A DNA stretch of 64,000 nt from Arcuatula senhousia (GCA_963971305.1 OZ020303.1:20271184-20335183), one strand, 5' to 3'. Positions 21,963 to 33,350 are shown, counted from the stretch's first letter. A program made the numbers and translations. Notes: a model not told the origin generated them from the sequence alone.

Positions 21963-22600
21963 TCAATGTTCTCTGAATATTGCATTGTGTCGAATCTGGT
22001 AAATTCCATTATCATTTTCTTCGTTTTCGCTCCATTTGTTTTCCTCATCTATATCATCATTTGTTTTTGGCGATCTATTAACTGATTGTTTGTCTACATC
22101 TTCTTTTGGAACGTTCTCGTCACTACCCTATGCTTAATTTTTGTTCTTCAGTCATCTTCTTTTTAAACGTTCTCGTCACTACCCTCTGCTTAATTTTTGT
22201 TCTTCAGGCATCATCTTTCGAATTTGATTAAAACAACCAAATTTCATCTGGGACATCATTCACATAAGTTTTATATATGATTGGTTAAACAAGTACCATT
22301 AATACAATGATTAGGTCGAATGTTTTCGAACATAACATGTGATTTGTATCGGAGTCTTCGTTTCAACTTAACAGGTATTGTATGTGATCCTCAGAGATGC
22401 CTTGCAGTATCTTTACTGTAGAAATGTTATCAGCTGGTACATTAACAACGTTATAAAGTATAATGTATTCCATGTGACGTTCACTTGGTAGTTCTCTAAT
22501 TTGGAAGAATTTTGAGGATCAACTAAATTTTCCTCGAGTGAAATGTGAAGCAAAACATCTGGCTTATAAACGGAAATCCTAGCTTCTTATACATCGCTAG
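21963..22600 (-). pseudogene. Unidentified coding-like stretch, frames broken
   Basis: Three short minus-strand blocks look protein-coding. 22600-22440: ARISVYKPDVLLHISLEENL then VDPQNSSKLE. 22540-22383: RELPSERHMEYIILYNVVN and PADNISTVKILQGISEDHI, ending QYLLS-stop. 22126-21963: GSDENVPKEDVDKQSVNRSP then an acidic tail ending AIFREH-stop. The blocks are in different frames and separated by stops, so this is either a multi-exon gene seen in part or a pseudogene. A 56-bp tandem duplication (22111-22222) lies just upstream of the acidic block. No family is recognised. Confidence 0.3.
22111..22222 (+). repeat. 56-bp tandem duplication, two copies
   Basis: 'acgttctcgtcactaccct' followed by 'tgcttaatttttgttcttca' occurs at 22111 and again from 22167 with few differences. 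Confidence 0.7.
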
Positions 22601-22611
22601 TCTTAAAACAG

Positions 22612-23110
22612 AAGCAAAGGTGTACCAAAGGGTTAACCAACATCATAAAACCGTAAATACAAAGACAAAACTGGTAGACAAAAAATCATCATAACGAAAC
22701 AACCAACACAACAACATAAAACACACACACACACACACATAACAACAAAACCGCATTCAGCAACGTGAACTCAAGTCGAAACGAGAGTGAACGCAGGTGC
22801 TCCGGAAGAGTGAGCAGTTCCTCCTGGCTATAGCACACCCGTCACGTTGCCAAAGACTGATTTAGTGTTGGTCAAATCCGGAAAGGATGACATTACCAAA
22901 CTTTATGTCATCTGTGCTCATCTGAGAGATAGAAATCCCGTATTTGTATACAAGCACATGATGTCTTCCGTAAAATTTCTTGAGTGATTACAACAACCTA
23001 GGAGCAACGTTCCCCTGTGTTAACAATTTGCTTGTCAGCCGTGTAGCTCTATCAAGGAAGTCCTACGGTATGTTGCTACACAGAAAGGGAAAGTTAACTA
23101 TTGGAAAGTT
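22612..23110 (-). mobile_element. Penelope-like retroelement, 5'-truncated 3' end with (AC)n
   Basis: Minus strand contains the RT C-terminal coding remnant (about 23110-22900, 'aagaaattttacggaagaca' type sequence) and the family tail to 'cctttggtacacctttgctt'. An (AC)n microsatellite at 22721-22739 lies in the tail. Confidence 0.6.
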
Positions 23111-23483
23111 GAAGTCAAGTTAGAAGGTTAAAAGTCTTCCTTTTTAATAATCCAACTAAGACATGTTCTACATAGGTATTCAGACTCGTAAAAACTAATA
23201 ATTCCTTGTATGCACTGGGAAAAGAATGGTTCTTGCACACGTAGCTCTAAATACACTTTCGAACTGTTTGAGATTGGGATCTTCGAGATTTGTTGTGACG
23301 CCTTTATAAAAGTTGGGTCTGACCTTTTTTTATTATACAATTTTCTTTCAATTGAACATGTAAATTATTCGATCTTTTTTGTTTCATTGCTTTGTCATCT
23401 TTTGAGCGATAAGATATGTTTTGTCTTTTCTGTTGCTTGTAGATCCTAAAATATTCTGTTCTCAGACTGCTTGATCTGTGTTT

Positions 23484-24503
23484 ACCTGCGTCGCCGAAGG
23501 CGAAAGCAGGTCTAATAGTCGGGTCACTCCGTCCGTCCGTCTGTCTGTCCGTCCGTCCGTCCCACTATGGGGTGCCTGTCTTGTGTAATCTGAATCTCAA
23601 AAACCAAACAATAGATCTTTCTGAAATTTTACACAGTGATTACAGATATATTGAAGATATGCACCTCCCCTTTTGGGATCATTTTATAATTTCGTTTAGA
23701 AATTAGAGGCCCAAAAGGGGTCAAAAAAGAGACTTTTTAAATTTTTTTTCCAATATAACTTTTGTTTTGGTTGACCAAATGCTATGAAACTTTACAGTAA
23801 TATTACTTACCATAAAACAAAGAGTTGGGTTGATTTTGGGTGTCCCCTCTTTTTTCGTTTAGAAATTAGGGGCCCTAAAGGGACCAAAAAAGAGACTTTA
23901 AATTTTTTTCCACAATAACTTTTGTTCTGGTTGACCAAATGCTATGAAACTTTACAGTAATGTTACTTACCATAAAAGAAAGGGTTGGGCTGATTTTGGG
24001 TGTCCCCTCTCTTTTCGTTTAGAAACTAAGGGCCCCTAAAGGGGCCAAAAAAGTAACTTTGTATTTGTTTCCACAATAACTTGTTTTGGTTGACCAAATG
24101 CTATGAAACTTTACAGTAGTGTTACTTACCATTAATTAAAGGGTGGGGAGGTTTTTGGGTGTCCCCTCTCTTTTTGTTCAGGAACGAGGGACCCAAAAGG
24201 GGCAAAAATGTGACATTATTTATGGTCCAATTTAGAAAAAAAAATACAAGTTAATTTTGGTCATATATTGGATACAAAATGGAGATACAATTTTTTCTTG
24301 ACCCACCTTTTCTGTTTAGCAATAAGGGGACCAAAAGGGGAAAAAAAAGAAACTATTTTTTTTTTGTCTATTTTTACAATATTGGGTGGTATGTGACAAA
24401 TATGCTTTGTAAGTTCACCATAGGATGCAAGTGTCAAAATATTTTGACTGTCCATATTGGGCCTAGAACGTACAGGGTTCAACGTTTTGCCGTGCGACGC
24501 AGG
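23484..24503 (-). mobile_element. Pearl-like element (CCGT type), near complete
   Basis: One end is a hairpin, 'acctgcgtcgccgaa' with 'ggcgaaagcaggt' (23484-23511), followed by a CCGT-type microsatellite (23525-23560). Four to five ~160-bp units follow, each with 'ttggttgaccaaatgctatg', 'aaactttacagtaatgttac', 'gggtgtcccctct' and 'agaaattaggggccc'. The other end, 'gcgacgcagg' (24494-24503), is the inverse of the 'cctgcgtcgc' in the first hairpin. Plus and minus frames across it are spurious. Confidence 0.65.
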
Positions 24504-24559
24504 GCCAGACATCGATTGGTCTTGTTAATATTTGAAGATGGTTCATTGCAAGAATCTTA

Positions 24560-25130
24560 TCATTAACAAGAACTGGACCATTTACAGTGGAAGTTGAAGT
24601 TACAACATCATAATGATTTCCATTGGTTTAATTTATATAATTTGCAGTTGGTGACGGAGAAACTTGTAGCTGTAGATAACATGGTAAAGTTCCATCCACC
24701 TGTGTAATGTAGAGTAGATAGATATTGATGGATTCAACATATCAGCAACTGTAATTGTTTCCATTTCTCTAGTCCATGCCCCTGTTTGGCCCATCTTTTT
24801 CTGTTGAGACAAGCGATGCCAATTTATTTCCAAAGGACAGCATGTGAGTGACCGTTGCTTGTCTCACTTTAGGATTGTAATTTTCAGATTAATTTAATAT
24901 GAAGGAAATTGCACACCAAAAATGCATCTAAGGTTCCTTGGTCTTTCAATTACATTTTGATGGTTAATTGTCATAGATGGTGCAATAGTTGACATTCGTT
25001 CATTTGCCATGTCAGGTCTACCGGAGTAAAATGGTACAAATGTAAACTTCTACATAAACCGATTGAAGATCTGGATAATTTTGTTTAGAGAATGTTTGTT
25101 TGCTGATTCCATTTTTGTTGTTGCAGCTGT
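24560..25130 (-). pseudogene. OTU-type cysteine protease relic
   Basis: Minus-strand blocks in order: FVPFYSGRPDMANERMSTI (about 25050-24990), KVRQATVTHMLSFGNKLASL (24865-24800), GAWTREMETITVADMLNPSI then SIYSTLHRWMELY (24790-24690), and NGNHYDVVTST (about 24630-24597) in another frame. OTU domains end in a G-x-W-x-x-E-x-E block followed by a His-containing N-H-Y/F-D motif, and this order and spacing fit. The catalytic Asp-x-x-x-Cys block is not seen. Stops and at least one frameshift make it a relic. OTU proteases occur both in host genes and in several transposon types; the neighbourhood suggests a transposon source. Confidence 0.45.
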
Positions 25131-25274
25131 TTTCATTTAATTTGTTTTTTAAACCATTGAAAAAAGTTGATATACGCATTATCGTCCACGCCGGAAAAGA
25201 AAACAGTAATTCTTTAACAATTCATCTACATGTATAAAGACGGCTGTAAAAAGAAAAGAAAACGTCGAAATCTG

Positions 25275-25680
25275 ACGTTATCGTAAAAGATGCAATAACG
25301 TGCGTAACGTTAACGTGCACTCGATGTGTATTAGGATGTGATGTGATGCTTTTATGAATAAAAAATAAAATATAATAAAAATTCTTGTAATGAGTATAAT
25401 AATGATTAATTTTACAAGACTAGATCCCCATTCACATGCACACTTTACATACGTATGCATTTTACATACGTGAGTGATTTTACTCATGTATGCAAATACA
25501 TACGTCACCTCAAGCCCAGATGTAAATATACATGCACGAATTATACATACATATGTAAATATACACATATGCAAATTTACACACGTATGTATAAGCAGAT
25601 TTGCTAACCATTTACATGAGTTTTATGCTGAGTGTGTATTTTTATAAATTAATTTAAAAGTTGGCTTGGATTTTATGAAA
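25275..25680 (-). repeat. Palindrome-rich repeat built on 'acatgtaaat' words
   Basis: The reverse strand reads 'gtgcatgtatatttacat', 'ctgggcttgaggtgacgta' and 'gtgtgcatgtgaatgggg', the same order as the centre of the foldback element at 26440-29140 and as 33180-33340. Many TACGTA and CATATG palindromic words occur. The frame 25278-25574 is an artefact of the repeat. Confidence 0.55.
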
Positions 25681-26735
25681 ATACATGTATACGAGCAGTG
25701 GTCTCATTACAGTCATTTCGTATGCCCAATGATTTGCTTATGACGGAATATATTTCTGAAAACAAAAAGAGTGTCTTAGGGCTTAACACCCGTCGTCGCA
25801 TAAATACTACTTAGGATGCCCAGTTTTATCAGCAGAGGAAACGGCAGTACCCATTAGAAGCCATTAGTCCTACACGGAACAAAAACACCCATCTGACCAG
25901 GATATACGGTGTTTAATTCAGACTATTCGATATGCTAGGGCTTGAACTATTTTTTTCAGATCCTTATAATGAATGCCATTATGTCCATAATCGGCATCCA
26001 GACCAAGGTTTTAAGAAATAAAATGTCCTCGCACGGTCTCTAAAAAGTTAAATGAAATGGATTATATTATTTATCATCCCAGTTATTAATGAAATTGGAA
26101 CCACCGTTGTTTATAGTTACATGACCTTTGACAAAACAATTTGTTTCGAATTCAGATTGATGTGTTGACCTATACATGCATATGTTAAAGCACATACAAT
26201 AAGAATCATATTTCCATGACAGAAATGTGCTCCGTTGAAAAGATAGCAACACAGAATTCTACTTTCTTTCCGTCCAACATATGGTTCCAGGCATAACAGT
26301 TGACGAAAATTTACGATACAAGCTGTCCTTTACTATCAACTATCTATTCTTCTTATGGTGTCAAAAGATTTAAGGTCAAAGACACGTTGGTATAAACTAA
26401 ACCATGCCTTGTTGTCCCGTCATCTCCTCATCTTCTATAGACTAGAATATAGAATTAAGCTTTTCGTCTGTCCGTCCGTGGTTCTATCTAGTTTTTTCTT
26501 TCAATCGAAGCTTTTGAAAATCGTAAGCTATAAATTAAGGAAGAAGCTTATAGCTTTTTGTTTAAAAGGTCAAAGCTCAAGGTCACAAGTTATTTTTTTT
26601 TCACAAGTTATGAAAAACTAAAAAAATGGTAATGATATTTGTTCCCGAAGCATAATTTACATTTACGCTTATTATGGGGACCCGGTATGAAAGATGACGA
26701 TTGTGTAGGTGCTACTGGGGTTCATAAGTTTAAAC

Positions 26736-28266
26736 AAGAGGCTCCCAGGAGCCTGAATCGCTCACCTGGTCTTGATGTTGACCCTATACTTTTGTAGAGC
26801 TAAATGAGCTGAACATTTAAGCAAGCAACAGCTTTTCTCTACCTGCAATAGTTTTCATTCTATAGGCCAAAAACACCATTTTTCACCTATAAGGGGCCAT
26901 AACCCCTATAAGAAGTCATCTGACAACTTCGACCCTATGGAGAATTTTGTAGAGCTAAATGAGCTGAACATTTAAGCAAGCAACAGCTAATCTCTATGTG
27001 CAACAGTTTTCATTCTGTAGGTCAAAAACATGAAAAAACGCTATTTTTCAGGGGCCGTAACCCCTATAAGGAGTCATCTGACAACTTCGACCCTATGGAA
27101 AATTTTGTAGAGCTAAATGAGCTGAACATTTAAGCAAGCAACAGCTAATCTCTATCTGCAATAGTTTTCATTCTGTAGGACAAAAACATGAAAAATCGCT
27201 ATTTTTCAGAGGCCGTAACCCCTATAAGGGGTCATCTGACAACTTCGACCCTATGGAGAATTTTGTAGAGCTAAATGAGCTGAACATTTAAGCAAGCAAC
27301 AGCTAATCTCTATCTGCAGTAGTTTCCATTCTGTAGGATAAAAACATGAAAAAACGCTATTTTTCAAGGGCCGTAACCCCTATAAGGGGTCATCTGACAA
27401 CTTCGACCCTATGGAGACTTTTGTAGAGCTAAATGAGCTTAACATTTAAGCAGGCAACAGCTAATCTCTATCTGCAATAGTTTTCATTCTGTAGGCCAAA
27501 AACATGAAAAATGGCTATTTTTCACCTTTAAGGGGCCGTAACCCCTATAAGAGGTCATCTGACAACTTCCACCCTATGGAGACTTTCGTAGAGCTAAATG
27601 AGCTTAACATTTAAGCAAGCAACAGCTAATCTCTATCTGCAATAGTTTTCATTCTGTAGGCCAAAAACATGAAAAATGGCCATTTTTCACCTTTAAGGGG
27701 CCGTAACCCCTATAAGGGGTCATCTGACAACTTCGACCCTATGGAGACTTTCGTAGAGCTAAATGAGCTTAACATTTAAGCAAGCAACAGCTAATCTCTA
27801 TCTGCAATAGTTTTCATTCTGTAGGCCAAAAACATGAAAAAATGCTATTTTTCACCTTTAAGGGGCCGTAACCCCTATAAGGGGTCATCTGACAACTTTG
27901 ACCAAATGGAGACTTTTGTAGAGCTTTTGATGCTGAATCAGTAGCGTGCCTCAGATTTCCTCTATCTCTTATACTTTTTGATTTATAAGCCAAAAACAGT
28001 AGTCTGACCCCCCTAGTCTATTTTTAGTAACGGCAGCCATGTTTTTTAACGGATCAAAAATCAAAACACAAGTTTGGTGCAGGACACCATAAGGATCATT
28101 CATACCAAGTTTCATTAAATTCTGTTAGGTAGTTTCAGAGGAGAAGATTTTTGAAAAATTGTTAACAGACGACGACGACGACAGACGACGACAGACGACG
28201 ACGACGACGACGGACGCCAAGTGATGGTAATAGCTCACCTGGACCTTCGGTCCAGGTGAGCTAAAA
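26736..28266 (+). mobile_element. Pearl-like element, complete, with seven ~155-165-bp tandem units
   Basis: Start 'gaggctcccaggagcctg' (self-complementary AGGCTC...GAGCCT). Units beginning at 'gtagagctaaatgagctgaa' recur near 26797, 26952, 27109, 27267, 27424, 27589, 27753 and, diverged, 27917. A GAC-type microsatellite (28168-28215) follows. The 3' end is a perfect 14-bp hairpin with a 3-base loop (28232-28262, AGCTCACCTGGACC stem). Known: pearl elements of bivalves have ~160-bp cores, a microsatellite and short flanks, and similar elements are linked to Helentrons. No coding capacity. Confidence 0.75.
28168..28215 (+). repeat. GAC/ACGACG microsatellite within pearl-like element
   Basis: Runs of 'gacgacgacgacgaca' and 'gacgacgacggacgcc' in the standard position just before the element's right flank. 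Confidence 0.8.
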
Positions 28267-29227
28267 AAACCCTGAATATTGTAGTGATGTTGGTTTCTGA
28301 TGCATAACTTTTAAACGCCTTGATATAATTTCATGAAACTTGCACGATGTAGAGCTTATGATATACGAAAGATGTCTGTGAATTCTGGAGTCAATAGCTT
28401 AAAGATCAAGGTCACAAGTTCAACAGGAAGAAAAAAAAAGAGCTATGCATTTGTGAAAATTGCATTTACATGCGCAAAATTTAATCAAATAGCCTATGTA
28501 AATTTACACATAAATATTTACATCTGGTCCTGAGGTGATGTAAATTTACATCATGTGAAAATTTACATACGTATGTAATTGCATTCACATGCAGTATTTG
28601 CACACATGTGTAAAATTACACAGGTATGTAAAACTGTGCATGTAAATGGGGCTAGAGGCTTTTGCACATGTAAATGCAATTTAAACATGCATAGCTCGAT
28701 TTTTTCCCTTCCTGTAGAACTTTAAACTATTGACTTCAGAATCCACGGGCATGTTATGTGGATCATACGCTCGATCTACGTTGTGTATGTTTCATGAAGT
28801 TAAATCAATGCTTTTTTTTTAAAGTTATGCATCGGAACTAATATCACTCTACAATATCTGGGTTTTTTTTTCTTCATTAGTGTTCTTGACCCTCAATTCT
28901 TAAAACACAATCAGCATCTTTCATAACCCATAAGCTTTAATTTGCCCATTGTAAATTATGCTTCGGGAACCAATATCACTTCATTTATTTTTTTTCATAA
29001 CTTTTCACCTTGAACTTTGACATTTTAACCCCAAAAGCTATCGGCTTCTTCCTTATTTCTTAGACTTACGATGTCTGAAAACTATGATTTTGAGGCCAAC
29101 AAGATATACGGATGGACGGAAAGCTGAATTATAATATTGTATGTTGATAAAGGTGCTTTACTAATAGAGCATTGTTTATGTTACAGCCACACGTCCTTGG
29201 CCTATAATCTTTTGACATCATAAACAC

Positions 29228-29740
29228 ATGCGTGTTCGGGATGACGAATAGACCCACAGCAGAACTAAAGTTTTCGGTAAAAGTCCTCTAAAGAGCGTTC
29301 AGCAACCTGATGCCGGGTCAGGCCGCTTTGTCCACAAATCGGCTGGGATGTTTGAATGGGACACTCTGTTATAAGCATGGCGGGGCCTTTATATCGGCGG
29401 GGTCTTTATATCAGGCTATAATTCGGAAAACCTGACCGCAAACCAGTGGTGCACCATGTTTGGAACAATGTTACGTTCCTTGAACGTTAAAGAACCCTTC
29501 TACAGGTCTCGGTAAAAGCAGGACCCGTAGGATCCCTATGCAGAAAGCTAAAATACCTATCCCTACCCATCAATCCTTTTTCTAGTGGCATTCAAAACTC
29601 TCCTACCCGATTGTCCTTGTGTCCCCTTTTCCTCCATTTCGTCAACATTTCATGATCATTGTATCATGCTTTCATGATCATCTCCCGGATATAGCCGTTA
29701 ACGCGCTGCTTGGGAGTATAGCAATAAATAACTAACTAAT
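29228..29740 (+). mobile_element. Dispersed retroposon with (TTAG)n tail, near full-length
   Basis: Starts 'gatgacgaatagacccacag', then 'ggtcaggccgctttgtcc', 'cctgaccgcaaaccagtgg', the shared block 'gaacgttaaagaaccc', 'caggtctcggtaaaagcagg', 'cccgattgtccttgtgtcc', and ends 'gcttgggagtatagcaat' with 'aactaactaa'. One internal phrase ('cggcggggtctttatat') is duplicated. Confidence 0.7.
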
Positions 29741-29804
29741 TTTGACATTAAAAGAATAGATACTAGTAGTTGTTTTATTACCTCGTTGGTTTGAAATTTG
29801 CTGT

Positions 29805-30285
29805 CCCGTGCGGGTACGGGGAGGCGAATAGGCCCGCAGCAGCGTTAAGCATGTCGGTAAAAGTCCACTAAAGAGCGCTCAGAATCTTGACATCTGGTCA
29901 GGCCGCTTAACCCATAAAGCGACTGGGATGTGTGCCCCAGGTGTTTGAATGGGCAGCCCTGTTATAATGAATGCCATAGTCCTCAGGCTATAATGCGGAA
30001 AACCTGACTGCAAACCATAGTTGGTCAACGTGTGTGGAGAGGACCACGCTTCATGCACTTTAAAGGTCCCTTTGATGACCAGCAAGTAGTGCACCACAGG
30101 GGCTAATTTGTTCGCCCCTACACCTCTCCCTTTTTCCTGTGGTCTTCAAGGTTTACTGTTCGTTTTTTTTTCCCACCCCACCCCCATATTTCATTTTCAT
30201 GTTCATTTTATCACCCTTTTCATGTCTGTCGCCTTTAAATAAACTATATAGCGTAGCAAGGGTGTAAAACACCAACTCACTCTAA
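29805..30285 (+). mobile_element. Dispersed retroposon, (ACTC)n subfamily, full-length
   Basis: Starts 'gtacggggaggcgaatagg', 'cccgcagcagcgttaagc', contains 'gtggagaggaccacgcttca' and 'tgcactttaaaggtccc', and ends 'gtaaaacaccaactcactc'. The minus-strand frame 29879-30097 is spurious. It directly follows the copy at 29228-29740 in the same orientation. Confidence 0.7.
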
Positions 30286-30289
30286 ATTT

Positions 30290-30425
30290 GCTATTCCTTT
30301 GTTTTCAATCCTAACCCATATTTCTTATCGTCCTTTCATGTTCATTTTTCATCCTTTTAAAGTTATTCGCCCTGATGTAACCTATATAGTGTTGCAAGGG
30401 CGTAAAAAATCAACTCAAAGGGGTC
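30290..30425 (+). mobile_element. Dispersed retroposon, 3' fragment
   Basis: Repeats only the last part of the preceding copy: 'attcctttgttttcaatcc', 'gttcatttttcatccttt', 'aacctatatagtgttgcaag', 'gcgtaaaaaatcaactc'. It lies in tandem with it. Confidence 0.6.
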
Positions 30426-30784
30426 AAAAGTTATCCCCCGAATGACAAAAAAAAATTGTTTTTCTTTGACGAAGTTCTTTTCTGCTTGGAATTAGGATTA
30501 TTATTGTTTTAACATATGTATGGGTTACCATCTCAATCTGAATAGAAACAAAAGTTCTATCAAAGGTCATGTATTTCTCTGATTACTATAACTAACAGTG
30601 ATTTAAATTCGATCAATCTATGAAAAAGGTTATAGCAAACTGAGATGATCTAACTTAATATCCAAAAAGAAAAGACAAAACAAGGCAAAAAGCATACCGT
30701 AGAAATTGAAGATCTCAACGGTCCTGACTTGGTACAGATATGTAAAAAAATATTGTGTAAAAACACAGGTGCTTGTGAATAGTT
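30426..30784. other. No recognised feature
   Basis: AT-rich spacer; a 76-codon minus-strand frame (30860-30630) overlaps the start of the next foldback arm and has no recognised domain. Confidence 0.4.
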
Positions 30785-31465
30785 CAATTTTGAATTTCGC
30801 TACCAGTGGCTGATATTGTAAGAAAAGCTTTTTAAGAGACCGTATGAGACATATTTTCATATAACCGAAAAACGGTGTCGGGTAAAAAAATTCTTAAAAA
30901 TTAGTGCAAGCCCTTGCATATCAGGTTAGTTGTGAAGTATACACCACATATGCTTGTTATCGGAAGTAGGTATGTTACTTTCAAGATAATCTTATCTAAT
31001 CATTATTGAACAGAAGTATGCCTGGATGACTTAGTTGTCTATGACACACACTCAGCTAGTACCCATAAGAAACCGCTAGTCCTAGTCAGACAACAGTGAT
31101 AGTTTTTAAATTAACAGAGTGATATCGATCGAACTTTCATTCTTATAGCTGTATAATGTCAAAGAGTGCTATTCAAAACATTGCCATTGACATCTTGATC
31201 ATCAAGACATACTGGTATCTATGTTAAAATATAAAGAAGAATGATTTCATAAAATGCTCCGGAAAGTTACATACCCGCCTCACCAGCACTTTACATTTTT
31301 TTTTCGATATGCCAGGGCTTAGTTTCTTACCCGATTTTTTACCCGAAACCGTTATATCCGTTGTCGGCTATTTGACCACGGTTAAAAGAAAATATGTCTC
31401 ATACGGTTTCTTAAAAAGCTATTCTTTCGATATCAACCAATGGTAGGAAATTTAATATTTGACTA
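30785..31465. mobile_element. Foldback element, ~680 bp
   Basis: Outer arms: 'agctttttaagagaccgtat' at 30825 pairs with the complement near 31410; 'gagacatattttc' next to it likewise. Inner arms: 'gtaggtatgttactttc' at 30965 pairs with the complement of 'gaaagttacatacccgcctc' near 31262. Related single-arm sequence occurs at 32870-33080 and, inverted, at 25770-26050. Confidence 0.6.
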
Positions 31466-31504
31466 TAAACATGCACCCCGGTTCGATATCACCTTTATTT
31501 TAAA

Positions 31505-31620
31505 TCAATCAATCAATCAAATTTATTGTCGTATAAACATCTAGACAGAGTTTGTGACAAAAACAAATAATAAAACAAAACAACAGTAGAAATACATAAT
31601 TAACGTAGGGACTTTTAAGT
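31505..31620 (+). repeat. (AATC)n tract with A-rich flank
   Basis: 'aatcaatcaatcaatcaa' followed by 'atttattgtcgtataaac'. This resembles the tail of a non-LTR retroposon read from its end, but no body is recognised. Confidence 0.35.
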
Positions 31621-32384
31621 ATCTACCCTTTTCTATAGCTAAATTATGGTCGCAAATTCTGATTTTTGTGAGTCATAAATTGATGAAATTGGCACCACCG
31701 ATAGTCATAGTAAACAGAGAGCAACATGGCCTTTGGTAGAACTTTTTTTCGAATTCAGATTGAGATGTTGACCAATACATTTGTTAAAAGATAAACATGG
31801 CATTGTCATAAAAATCATAATTTCATTGAAGCAAAGCATTTCGTCTATAGCTAAGCAGCAGAGAATTCTACTTTCTTTCTGTCATTCCGTCTAATAACGG
31901 TTTGGGGGCATAAAAGTATTAAGTACCACTTTTTATAAGAATCATGCAAAGAGCGATTCATGGGTGGAAGGCCTACATCAATTTATTTTTTATGTGTTAC
32001 TCCTACTAGCACCCTGCTTTGACCTTTTGTGCTATTTTTCCAAAATAGCCATGGTCCTGAGAGAAAAAAAATATAGAATGCAAAAAATGTAAGAAAGGGA
32101 GATAACTCTTAAAATTGTCAATAATTTCAAGAGAAACCATTGTTACAAAATGGCAAGATTTCTCCCAGGACCAGGCAGTTTTGAGCAAATTATTATTTAT
32201 TTCTTATTTTATATACTTTGATCTATCTTTCGTTAAAAATAAACCACTGTAGCCTTTTTGTCGATGAATCACTTTTCTTCAATTTTGCATGATTCTTAGG
32301 TGGACTACTACTTAAAAATATAAAATAGACCAAAATACAAAATTGAGTTTTCTGTCTGGATTAGTCTCCGAATGATAGTTTTGA
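31621..32384. other. No gene; related repeat fragments
   Basis: 31675-31900 resembles 26085-26280 ('tgatgaaattggcaccacc', 'aattcagattgagatgttga', 'agaattctactttctttc'), the two being direct copies that flank related foldback sequences. Nothing else recognised. Confidence 0.45.
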
Positions 32385-33350
32385 GACACCGTAAGGCCTA
32401 AAAATATAGCTTTGAGGATGAAAAGGGCAAGGTCACAAGTTAGGAAAAACTTAGAAAAAGTTGGTGATATATATATTGGTTCCCGAAGCAGAATAATTTG
32501 ATGGGTATGACAGATACTGATTGAAGGAACTGAGGATAATGGTCACAAGTTGAGAAATTCTTGGATATTGTAAAGCGAAATTGGATTTAGATGTATAACT
32601 TAAACGCATTGATATTATTTTATGAAACCATGGAAGTATTAAATTGTCAATTTAATACTTCCATGATAAAACTTACACGACGAAGAGCTTATGGGAATAT
32701 GCATGTGGATTCAGGAATCCCAGGACGGGGAAAATCGAGCTATGCATTGATTACATTGCATTTACATGCGCAAAATTTAATTAAATAGGCTGTGTAAATT
32801 TACACATAAATATTTATAACTGGTCCTGAGGTGATGTCAAATATTTAATTTTGCTGATAACAAAAGAAAAACTATTTAAGAGGCAAAGATCTGAAAAAAA
32901 TAGTGCAGGCCCTTGCATATCAAATAAGTTGTGAATTAAGCATTCAATATACTTGTGAGGTGGGTATGTTACTTTCCAGATCATTTTATGAATCATTGTT
33001 CTATGCTTATAGTTAACAGATGTGTCTGAATATGACAAGTTGTTTATTATGGGTACTACAGTTTCCTCTATTAATAAAAACTGCATCTATGCGACGAAAG
33101 GGTTGTTAAGACTTACCCTGAGGCTTCATTAGCAAATCCATGGGTGTTATGAGATCACATACCCGTATACGTATAGTTTCATATTAGTCCAGCCAACTTT
33201 TGAATAAGTTAATTAGAAATACAAACTATACATGCTATAAGCGTAAAACTCATGTAAATGATTCGCAACTTTGTTTGCAAATTTGCACATTTGTATATTT
33301 ACATACCTATGTATAATTTGTGCATGTAAATGGGGCTTTAAAACTGATAA
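32385..33350 (+). repeat. Diverged single-arm relative of the 26440-29140 foldback element
   Basis: 'ggcaaggtcacaagtt', 'ggttcccgaagca', 'aaattcttggatattgtaaa', 'taacttaaacgcattgatat' and 'gagctatgcattgatta' match the left arm at 26570-28450 without the pearl insertion. 33180-33340 matches the palindrome-rich centre. Confidence 0.55.
32629..32665. repeat. Perfect 37-bp palindrome (18-bp arms, 1-base centre)
   Basis: CATGGAAGTATTAAATTG, a single T, then its exact complement. The related sequence at 28345 lacks it, so it was added here. Confidence 0.85.

Larger units (their letters stand above)
26440..29140. mobile_element. Foldback element split by a pearl-like insertion
   Basis: Left arm: 26440-26735 and, after the insertion, 28267-28540. 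Right arm: about 28560-29140, inverted. Paired phrases: 'cccgaagcataatttaca' (26645) with its complement near 28955; 'taaggaagaagc' (26536) with its complement near 29050; 'aatattgtag' and 'gatgcataacttt' (28274-28311) with complements near 28848 and 28820; 'gagctatgcat' (28439) with its complement near 28690. The centre is rich in palindromic 'ttacatacgtatgtaa' words. Removing the insertion restores the left arm. Confidence 0.65.

Noticed and set aside
26797..27920. CRISPR-like array of regular repeats
   Set aside because: Units are ~155-165 bp, contiguous and similar over their whole length with no unique spacers; they are the core of a pearl-like element in a eukaryotic genome.
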